The notes under the pieces are model-generated. The model made no database searches, was not told the DNA's origin, and saw nothing but the letters and a program-made list of their open reading frames with translations. This document shows, one piece after another, positions 1 through 6,860 of a DNA stretch of 7,522 bases (position 1 is its first letter; every line of letters begins with the position of its first letter). The stretch comes from Flavobacteriales bacterium (GTDB lineage: Bacteria > Bacteroidota > Bacteroidia > Flavobacteriales > UBA7312), in contig PKDP01000111.1 of the NCBI GenBank assembly GCA_002862585.1, positions 1-7,522 on the forward strand, written 5' to 3'. The position numbers and the translations under genes are program-made.

Positions 1-880
1 CACCACTTTTCTTTACAACATTTAGGGATACTACTGGCTGGGTGTCCAAACGCGCAAAACTTTCTCTTTCTTCATAGCCATCCGTTACTGTAGCGATATC
101 TTTTAGGTAAACTATATTTCCCTTTTCGTGCTTTACAATGATATTTCCAATCTCTTCGGCTGATTTAAATTCGGCCGATGTTCTTACCATTCTTCTAGTA
201 TTTCCAATCAGCACATTTCCTCCCGCAATAGAGGTGTTTTCATAGGCAATTGCACTTTCTATATCCGAAAAACTAACTTGACTACTCTCCATAAGGTAAA
301 GGTCAGCCTCGACACGAATTTCTTTATCTAATAAACCTGTGATTTCAACTTTAGATATTTCGGTGAAAGACTCTATCTCATCTTGTAGGTACTCGGCATG
401 GATTTTTAATTCGTCCAAACTAAAGTCCCCTGAAAGGTTAATGTTCAAAATGGGGAATTCAGAGAAATCAATGTCCATAACCATTGGATCCATATCTAAA
501 TCTCTTGGAAGGTCACTTTTGGCTTTGTCAACAGCATCCTTTACGTCTTGAAGGGCTACTTTGAGCTCAATGTCTGTGTTAAATTCTACAATCACAGAGG
601 AGTTATCCTGAATGGATGAGGAAGTTAGTTTTTTCAAGCCTTTTACAGATTTGATTTCTTTCTCTAAAGGTCTTGTTATCAGGTTTTCTATGTCTGCAGG
701 TGAGTTCCCAGGATAAACCGTTTGCACCATAATTGTTGGCATAACAATATCAGGATACAAAGATTTTGGCATGGATTTGTACGAAAATATACCAAAGAGT
801 GTCAGCAATGCTGTTAGAATGAAAACGGTTGTTTTATTCTTTAGTGATAAATTCGTGATTTTGAAACTTCGATTACTCAT
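1..880 (-). CDS. RND efflux pump inner-membrane subunit, N-terminal part (partial)
   Basis: This is the start of an RND-superfamily, proton-driven efflux permease of the AcrB/HAE1 type. It would sit in the inner membrane and pass substrate to the adaptor and outer-membrane channel encoded just upstream. The frame is open for 293 codons from the ATG at 880 to the window edge, and the rest of the gene (RND pumps usually exceed 1000 residues) lies outside. Residues about 14-33 form the first transmembrane helix (NKTTVFILTALLTLFGIFSY). They are followed by the periplasmic porter region with the family-typical 'YPGNSPADIENLITRPLEKEI' stretch (the 'YPGASPEEVE...PLE' motif), and then a second porter subdomain. 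The start is 4 nt after the adaptor stop codon, with no Shine-Dalgarno sequence, which suggests coupled translation. Substrate cannot be inferred: a drug or hydrophobic-compound pump is more likely than a metal pump, but charged membrane residues are not in view. Confidence 0.93.
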   Translation of the reverse strand, partial: MSNRSFKITNLSLKNKTTVFILTALLTLFGIFSYKSMPKSLYPDIVMPTIMVQTVYPGNSPADIENLITRPLEKEIKSVKGLKKLTSSSIQDNSSVIVEFNTDIELKVALQDVKDAVDKAKSDLPRDLDMDPMVMDIDFSEFPILNINLSGDFSLDELKIHAEYLQDEIESFTEISKVEITGLLDKEIRVEADLYLMESSQVSFSDIESAIAYENTSIAGGNVLIGNTRRMVRTSAEFKSAEEIGNIIVKHEKGNIVYLKDIATVTDGYEERESFARLDTQPVVSLNVVKKSG

Positions 881-884
881 TTAT

Positions 885-2003
885 CTAGTTTTTTATTTCA
901 ATAATACTTCCATTTGATACCTCATCGAAACCTACTGTAATGACTTTTTGACCAAACTCTAAACCTGCAGTTACGTGTGTTTCTGCTCCTTGTGATAGGC
1001 CTACTTCAACATATGTTTTGATGGCCTTATTGCCTTCGGCAACAAATACAAATGAGCCTCGCATATCTTTCTTTATCGCTGAAGATGGCAATACGATGGT
1101 ATTGTCAGCACTGAAATCTTTAATCTGTAAAGATGCTACTGCGTTTGGTTTAATATTGCCAGATGTATTTCTAAGGTTAATTTTCAACTTAAATGTTCTA
1201 TTTTCTGGGTTTATAACCTGACCGACAAAGCTTACTGGAGCTTCCATATCAATACCTAAAGAGTTGAAAGATATTTTTACCATATCGCCTTTCTTCAAAA
1301 TGGAAGAGTATCGCTCGGCTACATCAACTTCTATTTGTAATCTTTTGGAATTTACTACTCTAAAAGCTGGTCTTCCTGGCGAGGTGAATTCACCCTCATT
1401 GATAACGATTTCGTCAAGCCTACCACTAACTGGTGCAACTATTTCGTATTTGTCTAATTGTGCTTCTGAGGCAGCCAATTTTTTACCTAATGAGGCGTAT
1501 TGATTTTTGGCTTGTAAAAATTGAATTTCAGAGCCTATCCCTTGCTTCCAAAGGTTATCTTGTCTTTCGAAAGTTGTTTTGGCTAATTCGACTGACTGTC
1601 TTAAGTCTTCCACTTGATTAATCATCACACTTGCATCTAGCTGAATAATGGCTTGATCTTTGGAAACCCAACTGCCTTCTTCTACCAATCTTCGAACCAC
1701 AGTAGCGCCTACTTCGGAGCTCACAACAACGTTTGCTCTTGAAGTTACTGTTCCCGGCTGATTGATGTAGTGTGCAAATGAACGAGAGCTTAACTCTTGT
1801 ACATTTACAGCTATTCCATCTTTAACTAAAGTGTCGGCTAAAGCTATCTCTTTTTCTAGTGTTAGAATTTGTGTTTTTATCTCCCCTAATTGTTCCTTCA
1901 AGGTTTTTAGAGAGGCTTTCTTTTGGTCAAGTTCACTGACCTTTTCTCCACAGCCAACAAAGGCAATGAGGGATGCTAGTATTAAAATGTGTGTTGTTTT
2001 CAT
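885..2003 (-). CDS. RND efflux periplasmic adaptor (membrane fusion lipoprotein)
   Basis: This is a 372-residue HlyD/AcrA-family adaptor that bridges the inner-membrane RND pump and the TolC-like channel. Residues 1-17 are a lipoprotein signal with lipobox FVGC, so Cys18 should be lipidated. Residues about 22-57 are a heptad-like, Lys/Glu/Leu-rich coiled coil placed before the usual adaptor fold. The barrel-sandwich (lipoyl-like) halves are about 90-125 ('VVSSEVGATVVRRLVEEGSW') and 185-217 ('EIVAPVSGRLDEIVINEGE'), separated by an alpha-hairpin. The beta-barrel is about 218-295, and a membrane-proximal domain ('VLPSSAI') follows to the end. The length is normal for the family. The ATG overlaps the stop of the TolC-like gene by 1 nt (TAATG), and the pump gene follows after 4 nt. 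The family assignment is firm; the substrate is unknown. Confidence 0.95.
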   Translation of the reverse strand: MKTTHILILASLIAFVGCGEKVSELDQKKASLKTLKEQLGEIKTQILTLEKEIALADTLVKDGIAVNVQELSSRSFAHYINQPGTVTSRANVVVSSEVGATVVRRLVEEGSWVSKDQAIIQLDASVMINQVEDLRQSVELAKTTFERQDNLWKQGIGSEIQFLQAKNQYASLGKKLAASEAQLDKYEIVAPVSGRLDEIVINEGEFTSPGRPAFRVVNSKRLQIEVDVAERYSSILKKGDMVKISFNSLGIDMEAPVSFVGQVINPENRTFKLKINLRNTSGNIKPNAVASLQIKDFSADNTIVLPSSAIKKDMRGSFVFVAEGNKAIKTYVEVGLSQGAETHVTAGLEFGQKVITVGFDEVSNGSIIEIKN

Positions 2004-3322
2004 TAGTTTCCTACTGATCGGTTATAATTAGTTTTTGCTATTAGTAAATTGTAAATCGATTGTGCGTTATTGGCTTGTGCTTGACTGTAGTCTGCTCCTG
2101 CTTGTGATAATTCTGAACTACTCACTAAGCCTTCTTTATATTTAAGTAATGTTTTGTGGTAAATCTTTTTGCTAAGCTCTAAATTGTTAGCGGTTTGCTC
2201 CTGTGAATTAAAGGCTGTAATGTAATTAGACAAAGCCATTTCATACGCCAACTGCAAGGATTCTGACGTCTGTGACTGATTGTTTCTAGCTTTTTCATAA
2301 TTAATCTGAGCTTGTTGAATTCTTGAAACTCTGGCAAGACCATCGAATAATGTCATATTAGCTTTTATACCAATAACGTTGGAGGGGTACCATTTGCCTT
2401 CGTCAAAAAAATCAAACTCATTTCTGTATGCGTTTTTGCTGTAGGATGCAAATGCCGTTATGGATGGTAATAACTGGGACTGAAAGCGTCTTAAGTCAAG
2501 CTTCATCAATTGCGTTTGGGTCTGAGCTAATTGGTATTCTTTTCTATTCTCAATTGAGGGTTCTTTCAATTGAATAATCTGATTGTCAGACAATAAATTA
2601 TTTAGACTGTCGGTTAAAATAATTTCCTCATCGAGTGGCAACCCTAGAATTAATTTTAGGTATAAATATGCCACATCAGTCATGCGGTCCATATTTTCCG
2701 ATTGAATTTTCATATTTGATAAGGTAAGTGCCATCCTATCAACGTCAAGGTCTTCTACTAATCCTAGCTCGTACATAGTGCTTACCTCATTCAAAATATC
2801 TTGATGAATATCTGCAATCAATTTTAGAAAGGCTTTGCGTTCTTCAGCTACCAAAACATTATAGTAAGCTGCCGCGATGCTATCTTGAATTTGTTGTTCT
2901 GTAAGCTCCAAAGATTGAATGGATAAACTCTTATAAATAGAAGATGCTTTTAGTCCCACTATATAAGAGCCATCAAAGACAAGCTGAGAGGCTGAAAGTG
3001 TTGAAGTAGAATTATATTCCGTTCCAAATTGCAGTTCAGTAAATTCATCGGCTGAAGCCGATGGCACAAACATATTGGCAGGAACAACCGTCGTTGGTAT
3101 TTCCAAAAACTGTTGCATGTTGACTTCTCCATTAATTTTTGGCAAGCCAATTGCCACTGTTTCCATCACTTTTTTCTTTGCTAACTTAACGTCTAACCTG
3201 GCATTTTTCACTTCTGTATTATTCGTCAAGCCTAACTGCTGAGCATCGTTGACAGAAAGCCGCTGTTGAGCGTTGGTCGTAAATACAACTAAAAATGCAA
3301 GTATTAATAGCTTATTGTTCAT
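2003..3322 (-). CDS. TolC-family outer-membrane efflux channel
   Basis: This is a 439-residue outer-membrane efflux protein (OEP family) forming the exit duct of the tripartite pump. It has a Sec signal peptide at residues 1-18, probably cleaved after 'TTNA' before QQ. The mature protein shows the internal duplication of TolC proteins. Repeat one has a long helical region (about 22-60), a 'LPKINGEV' strand entry and a strand with 'ASQLVFDGSY' (111-120). Repeat two has 'LPSITAFASY' (285-294) and 'ANMTLFDGLARVSRIQQAQ' (321-339), followed by long Gln/Asn/Ala-rich helices. Both LPxI strand-entry motifs and both LFDG-type motifs are present, so the channel looks intact. The start codon lies inside the 3' end of the TetR gene (11-nt overlap), and its stop overlaps the adaptor start. 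It is certainly a TolC relative; its role here is inferred from the adjacent adaptor and pump. Confidence 0.95.
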   Translation of the reverse strand: MNNKLLILAFLVVFTTNAQQRLSVNDAQQLGLTNNTEVKNARLDVKLAKKKVMETVAIGLPKINGEVNMQQFLEIPTTVVPANMFVPSASADEFTELQFGTEYNSTSTLSASQLVFDGSYIVGLKASSIYKSLSIQSLELTEQQIQDSIAAAYYNVLVAEERKAFLKLIADIHQDILNEVSTMYELGLVEDLDVDRMALTLSNMKIQSENMDRMTDVAYLYLKLILGLPLDEEIILTDSLNNLLSDNQIIQLKEPSIENRKEYQLAQTQTQLMKLDLRRFQSQLLPSITAFASYSKNAYRNEFDFFDEGKWYPSNVIGIKANMTLFDGLARVSRIQQAQINYEKARNNQSQTSESLQLAYEMALSNYITAFNSQEQTANNLELSKKIYHKTLLKYKEGLVSSSELSQAGADYSQAQANNAQSIYNLLIAKTNYNRSVGN

Positions 3323-3917
3323 TGATTTTCTTTTCTAAATATTTGATTCCTTTTGGAGTTGCTATTCCCCTAATATGATATATTCTGTTTTCTTTTAATA
3401 AGTCTTTAAAATTATAAACGGTCAGCGGAAAAATTTCATCATTAACAAGTGTATCTGTTCTACTAATCACAAACTTGGTAATAATATCCACGTCCAATTC
3501 ACTTCTGTATAATTCTTGCTGAATACCGCTAGTGAGGTTGTTCTTCATAATATTAAACAACACTTTTTGCTTTAGCTCCTCGAGCAAATTCCAAGTATTA
3601 GGGTAATACCTTTTGAGCTCACCTAATAAATAAGGGTTTGTTTTCTTCATCATTAAAGAAACACTTTCATCAATAGCAAAAAGCTCATCAATAGCGTTGT
3701 GAGGCTGTGAGAAAGAATTATTTATCATTTCTTCAAACATCTGGTTGTGCCTCTGAAAGCAATGGTGTATCAAATCTTGCTTATTGTCAAAATGGATATA
3801 TAGTGTCTTCTTAGAAATACCCAAGTTTGATGCCACTTCATCCATATTAACTTGCTTCACTCCTTTTTTTAGAAAAAGTATCAGTGATTGGTGTATTATG
3901 TTTTCTTTAACGTCCAT
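3312..3917 (-). CDS. TetR/AcrR-family transcriptional regulator, probable repressor of the efflux operon
   Basis: This is a 201-residue one-component regulator. The N-terminal TetR DNA-binding domain spans about residues 3-55. Its helix-turn-helix is at about 24-43 ('NMDEVASNLGISKKTLYIHF'), with the characteristic 'G(I/V)SKxTLYxHF' recognition helix and the following 'NKQDLI'. The remainder is a helical ligand/dimerisation domain that is poorly conserved in this family. The C-terminus carries 'RGIATPKGIKYLEKKI', which I know as a common ending of Bacteroidota TetR proteins. It is the first gene of the efflux operon and overlaps the channel gene by 11 nt, so it probably regulates its own transcription together with the pump. 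The ATG is only 10 bp from a TAnnTTTG box, and a strong inverted repeat sits just beyond. The next in-frame Met (residue 25) lies inside the helix-turn-helix, so the first ATG is the only plausible start. The ligand is unknown. Confidence 0.93.
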   Translation of the reverse strand: MDVKENIIHQSLILFLKKGVKQVNMDEVASNLGISKKTLYIHFDNKQDLIHHCFQRHNQMFEEMINNSFSQPHNAIDELFAIDESVSLMMKKTNPYLLGELKRYYPNTWNLLEELKQKVLFNIMKNNLTSGIQQELYRSELDVDIITKFVISRTDTLVNDEIFPLTVYNFKDLLKENRIYHIRGIATPKGIKYLEKKINEQ

Positions 3918-3927
3918 TTTCGGGGTG

Positions 3928-3956
3928 CAAATATACGCATAAATAAACTTTGGAAA
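3928..3956 (-). promoter_or_regulatory. Candidate promoter of the tetR-efflux operon (Bacteroidota type)
   Basis: Read on the minus strand, TATATTTG (3935 to 3928) matches the Bacteroidota -7 consensus TAnnTTTG exactly. A TTTC at 3956-3953, 17 nt upstream, is a three-of-four match to the -33 TTTG element. The -33 part lies inside the proximal arm of the inverted repeat described separately, so a protein bound there should block this promoter. Only 10 nt separate the -7 box from the regulator's ATG, so the predicted leader is about 5-6 nt. Confidence 0.65.
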
Positions 3957-3988
3957 CGTTTTTAATAGCTTTTTGTTTCCAAAGTTTA
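3944..3988. promoter_or_regulatory. 14-bp perfect inverted repeat, candidate TetR operator
   Basis: The left arm TAAACTTTGGAAAC (3944-3957) is the exact reverse complement of the right arm GTTTCCAAAGTTTA (3975-3988). A 17-bp AT-rich spacer separates them. The arm centres are 31 bp apart, roughly three helical turns, so both arms face the same side of the DNA. The left arm overlaps the -33 region of the tetR promoter. Position and symmetry fit an operator for the adjacent TetR protein, possibly bound by two dimers. The symmetry is seen directly; the protein that binds it is inferred. Confidence 0.7.
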
Positions 3989-4007
3989 ATTGTCTGATTA
4001 AAATGCT

Positions 4008-4020
4008 CTGAAAGTTTCAG
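4008..4020. repeat. 13-bp palindrome upstream of asnS
   Basis: CTGAAA-G-TTTCAG is a perfect palindrome around a central base. It ends 7 bp before the candidate -7 box of asnS, so it would overlap the spacer and -33 region of that promoter. Its half-site shares GAAA/TTTC with the larger inverted repeat but not the flanking bases. It could be a regulator site or a chance palindrome. Confidence 0.35.
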
Positions 4021-4027
4021 GATTTAA

Positions 4028-4035
4028 TATCTTTG
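4028..4035 (+). promoter_or_regulatory. Candidate -7 promoter box for asnS-rpoN operon
   Basis: TATCTTTG matches the Bacteroidota TAnnTTTG -7 consensus. No good TTTG -33 element is seen at the expected distance; TCTG at 4007-4010 is the nearest, 17 bp away. The box ends 14 nt before the ATG at 4050, which predicts a leader of about 9-10 nt without a Shine-Dalgarno sequence. Confidence 0.5.
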
Positions 4036-4049
4036 TTCCAAGAATATAT

Positions 4050-5495
4050 ATGATGAAACATACCAAAGTAAAGACGCTATTGCAAGGTGAAAGCCTTAAC
4101 GAAACTGTTTGTGTAAAAGGCTGGGTGAGAACTAAACGAGGAAGTAAAAACGTATCCTTTATTGCTATAAATGATGGTTCTACAATAAATAATATTCAAG
4201 CTGTTGCTGAAAGTGAATCTTTCGACGAGGAGCTAATCAAACACATTACAACGGGCGCTTGCCTGCGTATTGTGGGTGCTTTGGTCGAATCGCAAGGGAG
4301 TGGTCAAAAGGTAGAAATTACGGCTCAAGAAATTGAGGTGCTTGGTGAGGCTGACGCTGAAATCTATCCTCTTCAGCCTAAAAAGCATAGTCTGGAATTT
4401 CTGAGAGATAAAGCCCACTTGCGTTTCCGTACAAATACCTTTAGTGCAGTCTTTAGAGTAAGGCATGCTTTATCGTTTGCCATTCATAAATTTTTCAATG
4501 ACAAAGGCTTTGTTAATCTTCATACGCCCATAATAACAGGTGCCGATGCTGAGGGTGCTGGAGAAATGTTTCAAGTCAGCAGTTTAGACTGGAACAATTT
4601 GCCTAAAGATGAAGACGGTAATGTGGATGAAACGCAAGACTTCTTTGGTAAAAAAACAAACCTAACCGTTTCTGGGCAGCTAGAAGCAGAGTTGGGAGCA
4701 TTGGCTTTGGGGCAAGTCTATACTTTTGGGCCTACATTCAGGGCTGAAAACTCCAATACTTCCAGACACTTATCTGAGTTTTGGATGATTGAGCCTGAAG
4801 TGGCTTTCAATGACCTAAACGACAATATGGATTTGGCTGAAGATTTTCTAAAGTATTGCATTAAGTACGTTTTGGAGCGCTGCAAGGATGATATCGCTTT
4901 CCTTGACAAACGCTTAACTGATGAAGAAAAAAATCTGCCTAAAGAGCAAAAATCAGAAATGAGTCTTATCGAACGTCTCAACTTCGTTGCGGAAAATGAG
5001 TTTGAAAGACTGACCTACACAGAAGCTATAAACATCCTGAGAAACTCTAAGCCTAACAAGAAAAAGAAATTTCAATACCTCATCGAAGGCTTTGGTACTG
5101 ACCTTCAGTCAGAACACGAACGCTATTTGGTAGAAAAGAAATTCAAAAAACCAGTCATTCTTACTGACTACCCCAAGAACATAAAAGCCTTTTACATGCG
5201 TATGAATGAAGATGGTGAAACCGTTCGTGCTATGGATATTCTTTTTCCTGGAATAGGTGAAATTGTTGGCGGTTCACAAAGAGAAGAGCGTATGGATATT
5301 CTCAAAAGTAGAATGGAAGAAATGGATGTTGACCAAGAAGAATTATGGTGGTATCTTGAAACACGACAGTTTGGGACCTGCCCACACAGTGGGTTTGGCT
5401 TAGGCTTCGAGAGGTTAATAATGTTTGTAACTGGCATGAAAAATGTTAGAGATGTTATACCTTTCCCACGATACCCTCAAAATGCGGAATTTTAA
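4050..5495 (+). CDS. asnS: Asparagine--tRNA ligase (class IIb)
   Basis: This cytoplasmic enzyme charges tRNA-Asn with asparagine using ATP. The protein is 481 residues. An N-terminal OB-fold anticodon-binding domain covers about 18-105 ('VCVKGWVRTKRGSKNVSFIAI'), and the class II catalytic core runs from about 120 to the end. Visible catalytic motifs are motif 1 around 136-165, the 'GAGEMFQV' loop (169-176), 'FRAENSNTSRHLSEFWMIEPE' containing motif 2 (FRAE at 230-233), 'GIGEIVGGSQREER' (401-414), and motif 3 GFGLGFERL (448-456) followed by 'RDVIPFPRYPQNAEF'. The SGQLEAE and NTSRHL signatures separate it from AspRS. From memory of the E. coli enzyme, the segment at about 286-306 carries roughly a dozen extra residues that are charged and probably surface-exposed. 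Two adjacent ATGs (4050, 4053) could each start it. rpoN follows after 3 nt. Confidence 0.98.
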   Translation: MMKHTKVKTLLQGESLNETVCVKGWVRTKRGSKNVSFIAINDGSTINNIQAVAESESFDEELIKHITTGACLRIVGALVESQGSGQKVEITAQEIEVLGEADAEIYPLQPKKHSLEFLRDKAHLRFRTNTFSAVFRVRHALSFAIHKFFNDKGFVNLHTPIITGADAEGAGEMFQVSSLDWNNLPKDEDGNVDETQDFFGKKTNLTVSGQLEAELGALALGQVYTFGPTFRAENSNTSRHLSEFWMIEPEVAFNDLNDNMDLAEDFLKYCIKYVLERCKDDIAFLDKRLTDEEKNLPKEQKSEMSLIERLNFVAENEFERLTYTEAINILRNSKPNKKKKFQYLIEGFGTDLQSEHERYLVEKKFKKPVILTDYPKNIKAFYMRMNEDGETVRAMDILFPGIGEIVGGSQREERMDILKSRMEEMDVDQEELWWYLETRQFGTCPHSGFGLGFERLIMFVTGMKNVRDVIPFPRYPQNAEF

Positions 5496-5498
5496 TTA

Positions 5499-6860
5499 AT
5501 GCAAAAACAAAGACTAAAACAGGAAATAGGGCTCAAGCTCAGTCCTCAACAAATACAATTTCTTGGTTTGTTGCAAATTCCTTTACTGTCTTTGGAAAAA
5601 CGTATTGAAGAAGAATTAGAAAGCAATCCCGCTTTAGAAGAACAATCAGAAGGAGATAAAAGCTCGGAAAACGGCGAACAAAATTGGGAAAAGAACAGTT
5701 CTAAAAACTCCCATAAAGAAGAAACGAACAGAGAGTTTACACATCAAAGGGAATTAAGTCTTCAAGAATTTTTACTAGAGCAACTTCCTATGCTAAACCT
5801 CAACAATTTTGAATACTCTATCTCAGAATTTATAGTAGGCTGTTTGGATGATAATGGATTTTTAAGTCGTTCTCTACTGTCTATTACCGATGATTTGCTA
5901 TTCAAAATGAATTTGGAAGTCAGTGAATATGACCTCGTCCCCATTTTAAAAAGCATTCAAACCTTGGAGCCCGTTGGTGTAGGAGCAAGGGACTTGCAAG
6001 AGTGCTTACTTATTCAGTTAGAAAATAAAGAGCCTAGCCTGTCTATTACAGATGCTATTCTACTACTCTCTAAACACTATTCTGCTTTTAGCAATAAGAA
6101 TTATGAAAAGCTAATGCGCGAATTGAAACTCAGCGAAGACGAACTAAAAGCAGCTTACAAAGAAATTGAAATGCTTAACCCTAAGCCAGGAGCGAGCTTC
6201 TCAAATCAAGTGGAAGGAAATAATTATATCACTCCAGACTTTAGTTTAGAAATACAAAACGATGAACTACAGGTAGTCCTCAACAACAGTAAAGTAAAGC
6301 GACTTAAGAGCAGTGAGTACTATAAAAATATGCTAAAAAACCTTGAAGACACTAAAGGAGATAAAGAAGCTATTTCATTTTTAAAGGATAAAATCGAGGG
6401 TGCTAATTGGTTTGCAAATGCTCTCATTCAACGCGAACAAACGCTACTGAATACTATGAACTGTATCGTTAAACTACAAATGGACTACTTCAAGACTGGT
6501 GATGAGCGTACACTTAAGCCAATGAAATTAATGGACATTGCAGAACAAATTGATTTAGACGTTTCTACCATTTCTAGAGTAACAAACAGTAAATACATAG
6601 AAACACCCTACGGAACATTTTTACTAAAAGATTTTTTCTCAGACGCCTACAGCAAAGAAGATGGGACTACTATATCAAATAAGGTGGTAAAAAGTCATTT
6701 GAAAGAAATTATAGAAATTGAAGATAAAAAGAAGCCTTATTCTGACGAGGAGCTTTCAGAAAAACTTGGCGAGAAAGGCTATCATATAGCTCGAAGAACC
6801 GTTGCTAAATACCGTGAGCAACTCGATTTTCCAGTTGCTAGGCTAAGACGAACGCTATGA
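5499..6860 (+). CDS. rpoN: RNA polymerase sigma-54 factor
   Basis: This 453-residue alternative sigma factor directs RNA polymerase to -24/-12 promoters and needs an AAA+ enhancer-binding protein to open them. Region I (residues about 1-48) has the usual Gln/Leu-rich start ('LKLSPQQIQFLGLLQIPLL') and ends in 'ELESNPALEE'. Region II (about 49-82) is a short acidic, low-complexity linker. The core-binding domain (about 85-260) includes the signature 'EPVGVGARDLQECLLIQL' and 'LNPKPG'. The DNA-binding region has a helix-turn-helix around 343-362 and the conserved 'KYIETPYGTFLLKDFFS' (365-381). The RpoN box ARRTVAKYRE is intact at 431-440. All regions are complete, so the factor should be active. 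It lies 3 nt after asnS and shares ATGA with the next gene. No enhancer-binding protein is encoded in the window. Confidence 0.98.
   Translation: MQKQRLKQEIGLKLSPQQIQFLGLLQIPLLSLEKRIEEELESNPALEEQSEGDKSSENGEQNWEKNSSKNSHKEETNREFTHQRELSLQEFLLEQLPMLNLNNFEYSISEFIVGCLDDNGFLSRSLLSITDDLLFKMNLEVSEYDLVPILKSIQTLEPVGVGARDLQECLLIQLENKEPSLSITDAILLLSKHYSAFSNKNYEKLMRELKLSEDELKAAYKEIEMLNPKPGASFSNQVEGNNYITPDFSLEIQNDELQVVLNNSKVKRLKSSEYYKNMLKNLEDTKGDKEAISFLKDKIEGANWFANALIQREQTLLNTMNCIVKLQMDYFKTGDERTLKPMKLMDIAEQIDLDVSTISRVTNSKYIETPYGTFLLKDFFSDAYSKEDGTTISNKVVKSHLKEIIEIEDKKKPYSDEELSEKLGEKGYHIARRTVAKYREQLDFPVARLRRTL

Noticed and set aside
339..551. Plus-strand 70-codon open frame at the left end
   Set aside because: It is antisense to the RND pump frame, which is open throughout and matches the family. 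The predicted peptide is low-complexity Ser-rich and unrecognisable.
1018..1503. Plus-strand open frames opposite the adaptor gene (for example 1018-1221 and 1264-1503)
   Set aside because: They have no recognisable domain and no promoter-like box in front, and they are fully antisense to a well-supported coding sequence.
3944..3988. The inverted repeat as an intrinsic terminator
   Set aside because: It lies between divergent promoters, upstream of both predicted transcription starts. It has a 17-nt loop and no GC-rich stem followed by a U tract in a sensible direction.
4718..4981. Open frame on the minus strand inside asnS (87 codons), with similar antisense frames at 4233-4466 and 5192-5437
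   Set aside because: They lie wholly inside a clearly conserved gene and have no recognisable domain. They are chance shadows of the asnS reading frame.
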